Counted from the first letter of the stretch, positions 25,859 to 34,238 are shown. The stretch: 64,000 nt of DNA from an uncultured Eubacteriaceae bacterium (GCA_903789635.1 CAIFEY010000006.1:1-64000); one strand, 5' to 3'. Translations and numbers: made by a program. The notes: generated from the sequence alone by a model not told the origin.

Positions 25859-28339
25859 ATGTTTCTAAAGAATTATCCGGTGTCAAATTTAAAGAAGGAC
25901 ATCCCGGCGGGAATCATCGTGGCGCTGGTGTCGATCCCGATTTCGATGGGGTACGCGCAGGTCGCAGGGCTGCCGCCGGTGTACGGGCTCTACGGCTCCG
26001 TGCTGCCGATTCTGCTGTACGGGCTGATCACGTCCTCGCCGAGGTTCGTGTTCGGTGTCGATGCGGCGCCGGCTGCTCTGTGCGGCGGGGTGATCTACCA
26101 GCTCGGCATCGCGAGCGGCTCGCGGGCGGCGGTCCAGATGATCGTCGTGATCACGCTGATGACGGCGGGGTGGCTGTTTATCTTCCGGCTTTTTCACGCG
26201 GGAAAGCTGGTCAAGTTCATCTCGTCGCCGGTCATGGGCGGGTTCATCAGCGGAATCTGCGCGGAGATCGTCCTGATTCAGGTGCCTAAGCTCTACGGCG
26301 GCACGCCGGGCAGGGGTGAACTCCTGGAACTGCTGCACCACATCATTGAGGAGGCGCACGACTTCCAGGGACTCTCGTTCGCGCTCGGAATCGGCACGAT
26401 CGCGGTGATCCTGATCTGCAGAAAATTTATTCCCAAGATCCCGATGTCGGTCGTGATGATGGGTGTCGGCGCGCTGCTGACGCTCTTCTTCCACGTCGAC
26501 CAGCTCGGCGTCAAGACCCTCCCGCAGGTCGCGGGCGGCCTTCCGACCCTGATCATCCCGCAGCTCGGGCTGGTCAGCGGTCACTTCATGAAGCTGCTCC
26601 TCTCCACGCTCTCGATCGCGGTCGTCATCGTGGCGGAGACGCTCCTTGCGACGAACAACTACGGCATGCGCTACGACGATCCGATCGACAACGACCGGGA
26701 GATCCTGGCATACGCGGTAGCGATGCTCTGCGGCGCGGCGGTTGGCTCGTGCCCGACGAACGGCAGCGTCTCCAGGACGGGGATCGCGGACCAGTTCGGC
26801 GTTAAGAGCCAGATGATGTCGGTCGCGGCGTCGGCGACGATGGTCGTCGTCCTGATGTTCGCGACGGGGTTCATCGCGTACCTGCCGGTGCCGGTGCTGA
26901 CCGGAATCGTCATCTCCGCGCTGATCAGCTCGATGGAATTCGACCTCGCCTCCAAGCTCAGGAAGGTAGACAAAGTCGAGGCGACCATCTTCTGGGCATC
27001 CTTCTTTGCTGTCCTGCTGCTCGGCACGGTCAACGGCGTAATAGCCGGAGTTCTGCTCTCGTTCCTGAACGTGATCATCCGGGAGTCCGCGCCGCCAAGG
27101 GAGTTCCTCGGGTGCATCCCGGGGCAGAAGGGATTCTACCCGTGCGGGCGCATGCGCGGTGCCAGGCCGATCCAGGGCGTATTAATCTATCACTTCCGTG
27201 CGCCGCTGTTCTTCGCGAACGCGGAGCGCATGCAGCATGATATCGAAAAAGCTATCAAACCGGACACGAAGATCGTGATCCTGGACGCGGACGGCATCGG
27301 CTCGATCGACGTGACGGCGGCGGAGCGGCTGCTTACGATGTACCGCAAGCTGAAGCGCATGGGCATTCACTTCTACATGACGGAGCACGCGGGCAGCGTG
27401 AACGACCAGCTGCGTGCGTTCGGCGCGGAGGAGATGTTCCACGAGGGCGCAATCCGGCCGTTCATGCAGACGGCCCTGCAGGCGGAGGGAATGCTTCCGC
27501 CGTATCCGCTCGTGACCGAGGAGGACGCGGAGAAGGTCGAGGTCCTGGATGACGAGGCGAACCAGATCACCCTGCACGCGCCGGGCCGCGTGATCGCGGA
27601 GTACGAGTGGGCTTACGGGCAGGATGCCGACGAGGAGATGACCAAATTCGCCGAGCGCCTGGTCTCGGAGTTTGCCGACGGCCAGGACGTCGACACGGAA
27701 TGGCTCAGGCAGCAGGAGCAGAAATTCTTCGGATTCAACTTCAGCAACATGGATGAGGAGAAGCTGCTGGACCTGCTGGAGATGCAGATCGCCCTGCTGG
27801 TCAGAAAGGGCGGAATCTCGGACGAGCGCATGCAGCGCCTCTCCGATTCGATCGCCCGCCAGCACGCGGCACTGGACGAGCGGTTCGCGGAGATGGATCC
27901 GTCGGCGCTCCGCCAGATGGCCGAGTGGAGGATGCATCGTGAGCGTAACTTCCGCAGGAAGTATCCGCAGGCTTACCAGCGGTTCATGGACGAGCGCGCC
28001 TACCACCGCGCGCTGCTGGAGCAGCGCCATCCGCAGCTCGCCGAGCAACTGAAGGAGATCCGCGAACGCTTCCAGAAGACGGCTGTGGGGACGACTGATG
28101 AGCGTCCTAAGCTCCCGGGTGCGAACGTCTGGGAGGACTTCGTCAAGTCGATTTCTTCCTTCTCTTCCCTGCTGAAGCACGAGGAACCCGGCCGCGACGG
28201 GCAGGCGCACGGCGCGTCCGAAGGCAGAACGTACGATGGGTCCGAAAGCGGGTCCGGAGGCAGTTCTGACGGCAGTTCCGCGGGCGCCACGCCCCGGAAC
28301 GACGGGCAAGAACAGGAAGGCCGTGACCAGAAGGAATAA
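25859..28339 (+). CDS. SulP-family anion transporter with STAS domain and long C-terminal extension
   Basis: An 826-residue SLC26/SulP membrane transporter for sulfate, bicarbonate or another anion. The N-terminal signature SIPISMGYAQVAGLPPVYGLYGS-like segment is at residues 20-45, about 12-14 membrane helices run to residue 405, and a STAS domain (about 440-555, with ILDADGIGSIDVTAAE) follows. Typical SulP proteins end there. Here about 270 more residues follow: a predicted helical, charged region (570-760) with several W/R/E-rich helices, then a low-complexity Gly/Ser/Asp/Glu tail. I recognise no known domain in it. The ion is not identifiable. Confidence 0.88.
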   Translation: MFLKNYPVSNLKKDIPAGIIVALVSIPISMGYAQVAGLPPVYGLYGSVLPILLYGLITSSPRFVFGVDAAPAALCGGVIYQLGIASGSRAAVQMIVVITLMTAGWLFIFRLFHAGKLVKFISSPVMGGFISGICAEIVLIQVPKLYGGTPGRGELLELLHHIIEEAHDFQGLSFALGIGTIAVILICRKFIPKIPMSVVMMGVGALLTLFFHVDQLGVKTLPQVAGGLPTLIIPQLGLVSGHFMKLLLSTLSIAVVIVAETLLATNNYGMRYDDPIDNDREILAYAVAMLCGAAVGSCPTNGSVSRTGIADQFGVKSQMMSVAASATMVVVLMFATGFIAYLPVPVLTGIVISALISSMEFDLASKLRKVDKVEATIFWASFFAVLLLGTVNGVIAGVLLSFLNVIIRESAPPREFLGCIPGQKGFYPCGRMRGARPIQGVLIYHFRAPLFFANAERMQHDIEKAIKPDTKIVILDADGIGSIDVTAAERLLTMYRKLKRMGIHFYMTEHAGSVNDQLRAFGAEEMFHEGAIRPFMQTALQAEGMLPPYPLVTEEDAEKVEVLDDEANQITLHAPGRVIAEYEWAYGQDADEEMTKFAERLVSEFADGQDVDTEWLRQQEQKFFGFNFSNMDEEKLLDLLEMQIALLVRKGGISDERMQRLSDSIARQHAALDERFAEMDPSALRQMAEWRMHRERNFRRKYPQAYQRFMDERAYHRALLEQRHPQLAEQLKEIRERFQKTAVGTTDERPKLPGANVWEDFVKSISSFSSLLKHEEPGRDGQAHGASEGRTYDGSESGSGGSSDGSSAGATPRNDGQEQEGRDQKE

Positions 28340-28363
28340 CCAAAAGAACGATAGGGGTAACAT

Positions 28364-29137
28364 ATGAAGACAGACCGACTTTTTGGCAATACGGGCAGTT
28401 CCCTGCGGCAGATATGGAGCCGGAAGGAACAGCAGAGAAACATCCGCTTCCGTGTGCAGATCCGTCTGCTGGGAAAGGGCGGCCACAGCTCCGTGCCGTA
28501 TAAGACGCACAACCCGATCATCGCGGGCAATGAGCTGATGCAGATCCTGATGGATAAGGTGTGGTTCGAGTTCGACAGCTTTGACGACATCATCCTGGTC
28601 CCGATCGAGATGGAGAGCGGCTCGCGGCACAACGTCATCCCGGACGAGGCCGTGCTGGTCTACTACGGGGAGTGCCGCGGCGACGAGGCCTACCGCCACC
28701 TCCAGACGATCATGAAGGAGTCGCTGCAGGCCGCGGAGCTCGCGTACAAGGTGCGGTACAAGGTGTCGTTCTACCGCCTGGATCCCGAGGGGCTGAAGGC
28801 CCGTGCGGCAAAGGCGAGGGATGCCAAGCGCCGTGACTCGGCTGATGGCAGAAAACCGGCTGCGGATCAGACTGCGGACCCGGCTTCAGATCAGGCTTAC
28901 GATCCGGGCGCGGACTCAGGCATCGGCTTGAACGAAGGTACGGACTTCGGTTCGGAATCCGTTTCGAGCTCAGTTTCGGAATTGGGTTCGGACGCGGGCG
29001 AGCGCCCGACCGCCGGAAACGACCCGGATCCGAAGCCTGCTGACGCCCCGGCTGACGAAAATACCGCGAATACAAACGACAATGAAGCGAATGGCAATGA
29101 AGCGAATGAAAATGCAGCGAAAGGAGGCCGCGCATGA
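28364..29137 (+). CDS. stand-alone M20 dimerisation (lid) domain with acidic tail
   Basis: A 257-residue protein that contains only the lid/dimerisation domain of M20 peptidases: GKGGHSSVPY near residue 37, IIAGNELMQILM, then SGSRHNVIPDEA near 85. These are the family's substrate-facing His and Gly-Ser-x-x-N-x-I-P signatures. No catalytic zinc domain is present. From about 150 the sequence becomes low-complexity and rich in Asp, Ala, Asn and Ser. It overlaps the downstream amidohydrolase by ATGA, which implies coupled translation. The domain could supply the missing lid histidine to that enzyme (inference). Alternatively it is a remnant of a split peptidase gene. Confidence 0.75.
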   Translation: MKTDRLFGNTGSSLRQIWSRKEQQRNIRFRVQIRLLGKGGHSSVPYKTHNPIIAGNELMQILMDKVWFEFDSFDDIILVPIEMESGSRHNVIPDEAVLVYYGECRGDEAYRHLQTIMKESLQAAELAYKVRYKVSFYRLDPEGLKARAAKARDAKRRDSADGRKPAADQTADPASDQAYDPGADSGIGLNEGTDFGSESVSSSVSELGSDAGERPTAGNDPDPKPADAPADENTANTNDNEANGNEANENAAKGGRA

Positions 29138-30342
29138 TTTCCGACCGCAAGAACCTGAGAGCCGGAAAGCCGGCCGATATCGACTTCCATAAGATCACGC
29201 AGGACAATTACGAGTTCATGCTGGAGGCGCGCCGCCACGCGCACTGCCACCCGGAGCTCAGCGGCAAAGAGTTCGAGACCGCCGCGTACATCCGCGCGCA
29301 CCTGGACGACTGGGGCATTCCGTACGAGGAGATCGCGGGGACGAGCACGGTGGCGACGGTGACGGGCGACCTGCCTGGCCCTGCGGTCGCGATCCGCGGC
29401 GACATCGACGCCCTGCCGATCGAGGAGAAGACCGGCGTCCCGTACGCGTCGGTGAACCCGGGCGTCATGCACGCCTGCGGCCACGACTGCCACATCACCT
29501 ACGTCCTGACGGCCGCCAAAATCCTCCAGGAACTCCGTCCCAAGCTCCGCGGCACAGTGAAGATCATCTTCCAAAAGGCGGAGGAGAACGCGACCGGCGC
29601 CAAGGAGATCATGGACAGCGGCATCCTGAGCGGCGTCAAATGCATCGCCGGCCTCCACGTCATCCAGACTGCGGACCTCGGGACGTTCAACCTGAACTAC
29701 GGCATCATGAGCACGATCGGCGCCGGCGCGGTCATGACGGTGAAGACGAAGGGCGGCAGCATCCGCAAGCCGGAGACGGCCAAGAACGCCCTGGTCGCGG
29801 CGAGCCGCATCCTGTCTTCGGTCACCGAGGAGATCGCGCTCAGGATCCCGGAGAGCCACCCGGTCGTCATGGTCCCGACGCAGGTCCACACGAAGGCCAG
29901 GGACGGCGAGGTTCCGAGCGAGGCCTCGATGATGTTCAACTTCCGGACGCTCGATATCCGCGACTTCGACGTCATGCAGGAGGTCGTGAACACGATGCCG
30001 GAGCGCATGTCCGAGGCGTTCGGTGCCTCACTCGAGGTCAAGACCTGGGGCCCGGGCGTCGCCGTCGACAACGACCGCAAGGCGACGGACCTCGCGATCC
30101 GAGTGATCACGGAGGCGTTCGGCGCGGACAAGGTCAAGATGATCCGCCCGTACATGAGCGGCGAGGACTTCTCCTTCTACCAGCAGGAGATCCCAGGCGT
30201 GTTCATCCGCATCGGCGGCGCAGTCAACGGCGACTACCACCCGCTCCACACCGACCGGATGCTCGTCGATGACCGGACCCTGCTCTACGGCGAGGAGTTC
30301 CTGCTCCGCTACGTCTTCGCGGCGCTCGAGGCGTATCGGTAA
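29134..30342 (+). CDS. M20 family amidohydrolase with atypical lid
   Basis: A 402-residue zinc amidohydrolase related to N-acyl-amino-acid and hippurate hydrolases. Metal and catalytic residues are present: MHACGHDCH near 111, KAEEN near 149, GLHV near 172, and YHPLH near 368. IRGDIDALPI and MSGEDFSFY are family hallmarks. Its own lid domain (about 190-300) has KTKGGSIRKPETAKN where the family has G-x-x-H-[AS]-[AS]-x-P, so the lid histidine is missing. The upstream overlapping gene encodes exactly such a canonical lid. The substrate is unknown. Confidence 0.88.
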   Translation: MISDRKNLRAGKPADIDFHKITQDNYEFMLEARRHAHCHPELSGKEFETAAYIRAHLDDWGIPYEEIAGTSTVATVTGDLPGPAVAIRGDIDALPIEEKTGVPYASVNPGVMHACGHDCHITYVLTAAKILQELRPKLRGTVKIIFQKAEENATGAKEIMDSGILSGVKCIAGLHVIQTADLGTFNLNYGIMSTIGAGAVMTVKTKGGSIRKPETAKNALVAASRILSSVTEEIALRIPESHPVVMVPTQVHTKARDGEVPSEASMMFNFRTLDIRDFDVMQEVVNTMPERMSEAFGASLEVKTWGPGVAVDNDRKATDLAIRVITEAFGADKVKMIRPYMSGEDFSFYQQEIPGVFIRIGGAVNGDYHPLHTDRMLVDDRTLLYGEEFLLRYVFAALEAYR

Positions 30343-30612
30343 AAGCCGCACGCCGCGGCTGGCGGTTCGACTGTGAGCGGCTGCTCCGCGGCGGCCGGCA
30401 ATGGGATTGCGGTCGGCGGCATGGGCATCGGGATCGCGACGGGCGGTTCGACTGTGAGCGGCTGCTCCGCGGCGGCCGGCACTGGAATTGCAGCCGGTGA
30501 TTCGATTGTAAGCGGCTGTACGGCGGCGGCCGGCGGTTCGACTGCGCCTGGCGGTTCTTGGCGATTCCCCTCGAACCGCCAGAATCGGGCGGCGCGCGAT
30601 GGATTAAATTAA
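30343..30612 (+). repeat. 51-bp-type tandem repeats continuing in frame after the M20 stop
   Basis: Units of GGCGGTTCGACTGTGAGC followed by GGCTGCTCCGCGGCGGCC recur near 30361, 30451 and 30499, with a fourth partial unit near 30532. Read in the amidohydrolase frame, the sequence stays open for 90 codons after its TAA and encodes repeated GGSTVSGCSAAAG peptides. No ribosome site precedes a start codon here. It could be a former C-terminal extension or non-coding repeat DNA. Confidence 0.6.
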
Positions 30613-30865
30613 ATGCATGTGAAGCGGCGCCCGGGAAACGTGCCCGGTGAAGAGGCGCAGATGCCGCCGCGGGGCGGATTTTGATGCGATCATCACAATG
30701 TCACCCATCAGCACTAATAAATTGCGTAAAATCTAATTTAGTGGTTAGAGTCTGTTTTGCCGGGTATAAAAATCTCAGTAAACAAGACAGACGGCCTCTC
30801 TCCCGAAGGAAATTGCACGGGGAGCGGCAGTAAGAGCGCCGGATCGGCGCGTAGGAGGTACACAT

Positions 30866-31180
30866 ATGGCAGCAGTTAATGTAACAATGGACAATTTTGA
30901 AGAAGAAGTTCTGAAGAGCGATAAGCCGGTAGTAGTTGATTTCTGGGCGTCCTGGTGCGGCCCATGCAAGATGCTCTCCCCGGTCCTGGATCAGGTTGCG
31001 GACGAGACATCCGACGTCAAGGTCGTCAAGGTCAACGTCGACGAGAACGAGCCGGTTGCGATCAAGTACAACGTCGCATCCATCCCGTGCCTGGTACGCT
31101 TCGTCAACGGCGAGGAGCAGAACCGTTCGATCGGCGTCATTCCTAAGCCGCAGGTAGAGAAGTTCGTAAAGGGCGAGTAA
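30866..31180 (+). CDS. trxA: thioredoxin
   Basis: A 104-residue cytoplasmic thioredoxin that reduces protein disulfides. The active site WCGPCKM lies near residues 30-36, FWASWCGPC is intact, and the cis-proline is in ASIPCLVRF near 75. An additional Cys beside that proline (IPC) is less common. TAGGAGGTACACAT fixes the start. The reductase follows after 93 bases, so the pair forms a thioredoxin system. Confidence 0.95.
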   Translation: MAAVNVTMDNFEEEVLKSDKPVVVDFWASWCGPCKMLSPVLDQVADETSDVKVVKVNVDENEPVAIKYNVASIPCLVRFVNGEEQNRSIGVIPKPQVEKFVKGE

Positions 31181-31194
31181 TCACAGCGCATCAA

Positions 31195-31232
31195 ACGACC
31201 GCCGTCTCGATTCAGGGGCGGCGGCCTTTCTG
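31195..31232 (+). terminator. hairpin between trxA and trxB
   Basis: GACCGCCGTC-type and GGCGGCGGCC arms are followed by CTTTCT. It may partly terminate or tune expression between the two genes; the T run is poor. Confidence 0.4.
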
Positions 31233-31273
31233 GCTGTGGATGAAATATAAGATAAACGGAAGGAAATGATAAT

Positions 31274-32185
31274 ATGGCAAATATTTGGGATATCATCATC
31301 ATCGGCGCGGGCCCTGCGGGAATGACTGCGGCGATTTACGGACAGCGCGCGGGCAAGAAAACCCTGATGCTGGAGGCAAACATGTACGGCGGGCAGATCA
31401 TCAACACGCCGGAGATCGAGAATTACCCGGGCATCAAGAAGACGTCCGGTGCGGAGTTCGCGCAGGAGCTGTACGAGCAGGCGACGGGACTCGGCGCGGA
31501 GATGATCATGGAGAAGGCGGTTTCCGTCGAGGATGACGGCGACGTCAAGCATGTCCACACGGAGCAGAACGTCTACGACGCCAAGACGGTCATCATCGCG
31601 ACCGGCGCCAAGAACCGCCCGCTCGGCTTAGACCGCGAGGAGCAGCTGATCGGAGCAGGAATCTCCTACTGCGCGACGTGCGACGGAATGTTCTTCAGAG
31701 GAAAGGACGTAGCGGTCAACGGCGGCGGAAATACGGCGCTCGGCGACGCATTGTTCCTGGCGCAGATCTGCAGCAAGGTGTATATTATTCATAGAAGAGA
31801 CCAGTTCCGAGGAGACGAGAGCGACGTCGAGAAGCTGCAGAAGCTGGACAACGTCGAGTTCGTACTGAGCTCCAACGTGACCAAACTGATCGGCGATCCT
31901 AAGCTGGAGGCGATCGAGGTCACGAGCGTGAAGGACGGGCAGACGAGGGAAATCCCGGTCAGCGCCCTGTTCGTCGCGATCGGACAGATGCCGGAGAACA
32001 AGGAGTTCGCCAACGTCGTTCCGCTGGATCCTAAGGGATACGTGGACGCGGGCGAGGACTGCCTGACCGGCCACGCGGGGATCTTCACCGCGGGTGACTG
32101 CCGGACCAAGACGGTGCGCCAGCTGACGACAGCTGCAGCGGACGGTGCGGTTGCGGCGCTCGCGGCAAGCGCAGAGATTGACTAG
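31274..32185 (+). CDS. trxB: thioredoxin-disulfide reductase
   Basis: A 303-residue FAD enzyme that passes electrons from a reduced nicotinamide to thioredoxin. The N-terminal FAD motif GAGPAG lies near residue 10, the redox pair is CATC near 132-135, the nucleotide-binding loop is NGGGNTALGD, and the C-terminal FAD motif is FTAGDCR. The nucleotide loop lacks the usual GGGDSA-HRR pattern in one part (GGGNTALGDALFLA, then HRRDQFRG), but HRR is present, consistent with NADPH. Length is normal. It follows trxA directly. The thioesterase behind it is 25 bases away and probably co-transcribed. Confidence 0.94.
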   Translation: MANIWDIIIIGAGPAGMTAAIYGQRAGKKTLMLEANMYGGQIINTPEIENYPGIKKTSGAEFAQELYEQATGLGAEMIMEKAVSVEDDGDVKHVHTEQNVYDAKTVIIATGAKNRPLGLDREEQLIGAGISYCATCDGMFFRGKDVAVNGGGNTALGDALFLAQICSKVYIIHRRDQFRGDESDVEKLQKLDNVEFVLSSNVTKLIGDPKLEAIEVTSVKDGQTREIPVSALFVAIGQMPENKEFANVVPLDPKGYVDAGEDCLTGHAGIFTAGDCRTKTVRQLTTAAADGAVAALAASAEID

Positions 32186-32210
32186 TTAAATACGAGAGGA
32201 GTATCGTCGA

Positions 32211-32609
32211 ATGAAGGAACTGAAGCTTGGAATTACAGGAGAGCAGAAGGGTGTCGTCACCGCAGAGACGACCGCAAAAGCGATGGGAAGCGGTGAGCTG
32301 AACGTCTTCGCGACGCCTGCAATGATCGCGCTGATGGAGAAGACCGCGTACCGCTCGGTTGCGGATTGTCTGGAAGAGGGCCAGGGCACCGTCGGAACCC
32401 TGATGAACGTGAAGCACCTCGCTTCCACCCCGGTCGGACTCCGCGTCCGCTGCACGTCCGAGCTCATCGCGATCGACCGCAGAAAGCTGACGTTCCACGT
32501 CGCCGCCTACGACGAGGCCGGCCTCATCGGCGAGGGCGAGCACGAGCGCTTCATCATCGACGACGCGAGCTTCCAGGCCAAGGCCGACGCCAAGCTGCTG
32601 ACGAGATAA
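32211..32609 (+). CDS. FlK-like hotdog-fold thioesterase
   Basis: A 132-residue single-domain hotdog protein of the fluoroacetyl-CoA thioesterase-like family (cleaves small acyl-CoA esters). VFATPAMIALMEKTAYRSV (about 25-45) carries the conserved Thr and Glu of the family, TLMNVKHLASTPVG contains the catalytic-type His, and HERFIID closes the fold. Clostridia use these proteins as general acyl-CoA thioesterases; fluoroacetate specificity is not implied. It lies directly behind trxB, a grouping whose meaning is unclear. Confidence 0.85.
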   Translation: MKELKLGITGEQKGVVTAETTAKAMGSGELNVFATPAMIALMEKTAYRSVADCLEEGQGTVGTLMNVKHLASTPVGLRVRCTSELIAIDRRKLTFHVAAYDEAGLIGEGEHERFIIDDASFQAKADAKLLTR

Positions 32610-32624
32610 GCAGTCGGCGCGACG

Positions 32625-32910
32625 GGGGCCCTGTACGGACACGCGACGTTCGGTAAACCGCGCGACACGGCGCGATTACAAACTGGAGCCGCGACTACGT
32701 GGCGCTCGGAAAAGCCACGCGGCGTGGTTGCAAGCTGACTTCACGGTCGCGCGGCATCTCGGAAAGCCGCGGCGCTCTGTAAACTGCGCGATGCCTGCGG
32801 TCTGCTGAAGAAGGCAGAGGGCAGCCGCGACAGGGGCACTGTACGGACGCGTGACGTTCGGTAAACCGCGCGACGTCTGCGGTCTGCTGAAGAGGCAGAG
32901 GGCGGCGCGA
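32625..32910. repeat. degenerate GC-rich repeats
   Basis: CTGTACGGACRCGYGACGTT followed by CGGTAAACCGCGCGAC occurs at about 32631 and 32842. CTGCGGTCTGCTGAAG followed by GCAGAGGGC occurs at about 32799 and 32876. No coding region is supported. Confidence 0.7.
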
Positions 32911-32947
32911 AGAGGAATGCATATAGAAATGTATAAAATAGAGGCGA

Positions 32948-32989
32948 AAAACCTGCCGCAACGGGAAATCCGGGGCGGCAGGTTTTTTT
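32948..32989. terminator. intrinsic terminator
   Basis: AAACCTGCCG pairs with CGGCAGGTTT, followed by a run of T on the plus strand. It probably ends the trx-thioesterase transcript at a distance. Confidence 0.75.
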
Positions 32990-33026
32990 CAGTGTAATAT
33001 AATATATAGAGGTGCCGCGCGGCGCG

Positions 33027-33128
33027 GCGCACCGGACGGGTTGGTTTGACTGGCGGCGCGGCGCACCGGACGGGTTGGTTTGACTGGCGGCGTGGCGCAC
33101 CTGGAAGGGTTGGCTTGACTGGCGGCGG
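33027..33128. repeat. 34-bp tandem repeat, three copies
   Basis: Copies start at 33027, 33061 and 33095, each GCGCACC(G/T)G followed by GGGTTGG(T/C)TTGACTGGCGG. The first two are identical, the third diverged. Confidence 0.9.
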
Positions 33129-33230
33129 GGCGTATACTGCGTACTTCTGCTAACGGCTGGAATTTCGGCGTTTGATGAACATGGGCGTCGTGCGCGGCGG
33201 GGGGAAGCGCGAGTATACAATATCCGCGCC
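33129..33230 (+). repeat. ~100-bp dispersed element, copy 1 (GTATACTGCGTACTT...GTATACAATAT)
   Basis: The block from GCGTATACTGCGTACTT to GAGTATACAATATCCGCG matches the reverse complement of 40021-40122 along its whole length, with TTGATGAAC against TTTATGAAC in the middle. Confidence 0.75.
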
Positions 33231-33335
33231 GCCGGGATGCCGTGCGAGCGCTGATGATAACATAAAAGCTGTAGCCGCGCCGCCGGGGTGCCGTGCGAGC
33301 GTTGATGATAGCATAAAAACTGTCGCCGCGCCGCC
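33224..33335. repeat. 51-bp tandem repeat, two full copies and a partial third
   Basis: Copies start at 33224, 33275 and 33326. The unit includes CCGCGCCGCCGGG, TGCCGTGCGAGCG and TGATGATARCATAAAA. The first overlaps the end of the ~100-bp element. Confidence 0.85.
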
Positions 33336-33400
33336 CTCCGGGACACCGGGGTGTTCGAACAACGGGGACTGATGGCAGAAATGCTATCAATGCGACGCGA

Positions 33401-33950
33401 GAGATTTTGTCAAATTGTGAAGAATCCCGTTCTCGGGAATGTTAATAATTTAATTATGTTATTTGGTAAAGATTGGTGATTTCGGAATGGTTGCGCGCAA
33501 TCGGATTAACGATAATGAGTATCGGGGTCATAAATCGCTGTAATGGAACGGTGATTCTTGACATGGAACTAATAAATTCTGACAACTTAAAGTTTGATTA
33601 AAGTCACATTCGGGTGTTGATATCACAGGTGCTCTCTGGTCATCAGGACGGAGAGCAGAGGAGATGTTCACGGCATTTTCTGTACAGATAAGAGTACAAT
33701 AATTCATATTATTCTTCTCAGAACGATTTGACAGAAGGTTTTTTTGATTTCTTCATAAAATCAATCCTAATTCGGATTGACTAAACCAAAAATGCAGCCC
33801 GAAGCCGGCGAGCGCGGAGGCTGGAATTTTGAGGCTGTTTTTCAGGGAGAAGTCATCCGAAAAAACGGCGGTCGCGCTCACGATGGTGAGTGCTGGTAAT
33901 CTGATGGTGCGTAATTACCATTTAATGGTGTGGACAGTATACCTTCGGCT
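33401..33950 (+). ncRNA. ~540-bp two-copy intergenic element, copy 1; candidate structured RNA
   Basis: Starting at GAGATTTTGTCAAATTGTG, this block aligns to 54713-55245 in the same orientation. Shared landmarks in order are GAAGAATCCCGTTCTCG, TTTAATTATGTTATT, CAATCGGAT, AATGAGTATCG, AAATCGCTGTAAT, GATATCAC, a GCTCTC/GAGAGC hairpin, TTCACGGCATTTT, a TGTAC/GTACA hairpin, GGTTTTT, GATTTCTTCATAA and CATCCGAAAAAA. It contains no plausible gene, is AT-rich inside a GC-rich island, and hairpin arms differ between copies while keeping pairing. Whether it is transcribed is unknown. Confidence 0.55.
33905..33947 (+). repeat. ~45-bp dispersed element, copy 1
   Basis: ACCATTTAATGGTGTGGAC then AGTATACCTTCG. 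Related copies lie at 34056-34092, 39371-39418 (reverse) and 55197-55240. This one forms the 3' end of the ~540-bp element. Confidence 0.6.
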
Positions 33951-34055
33951 CCTCGCGATGGTCTCGTGCTGCCGCGCACGACCCCTGGAATTCGCGGGAG
34001 GCTTTTCACCAGGGAATCCGGCAGGCGCGCGGCGGTCATGCAGTAGTTTCCACTG

Positions 34056-34092
34056 CTATTTCCAGATAATGGTGCATCCAGTATACTTTCAT
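34056..34092 (+). repeat. ~45-bp dispersed element, copy 2
   Basis: TATTTCCAGATAATGGTGC followed by CAGTATACTTTC. It is nearly identical to the reverse-strand copy at 39371-39418. Confidence 0.65.
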
Positions 34093-34238
34093 CCCCCTCG
34101 CAGTGACTATGCGGTCCCGCCCGCGCCCCTGCGGCGCGCCTTTGCCCACCGCCGCGCTTTCATCTGATCACCGCGGCGGGCTTTCGGCGCCGCGCGTTGC
34201 GTTGTCTCGCGGTCGCGGCACCGTGCCGCAACGCTAAA

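Noticed and set aside
28897-29889. 330-residue minus-strand frame across the M20 genes
   Set aside because: Overlaps two well-supported genes on the opposite strand and has shadow-like composition.
33027-33335. Possible CRISPR array
   Set aside because: The repeats are contiguous without unique spacers, differ in unit length and have no cas genes nearby.
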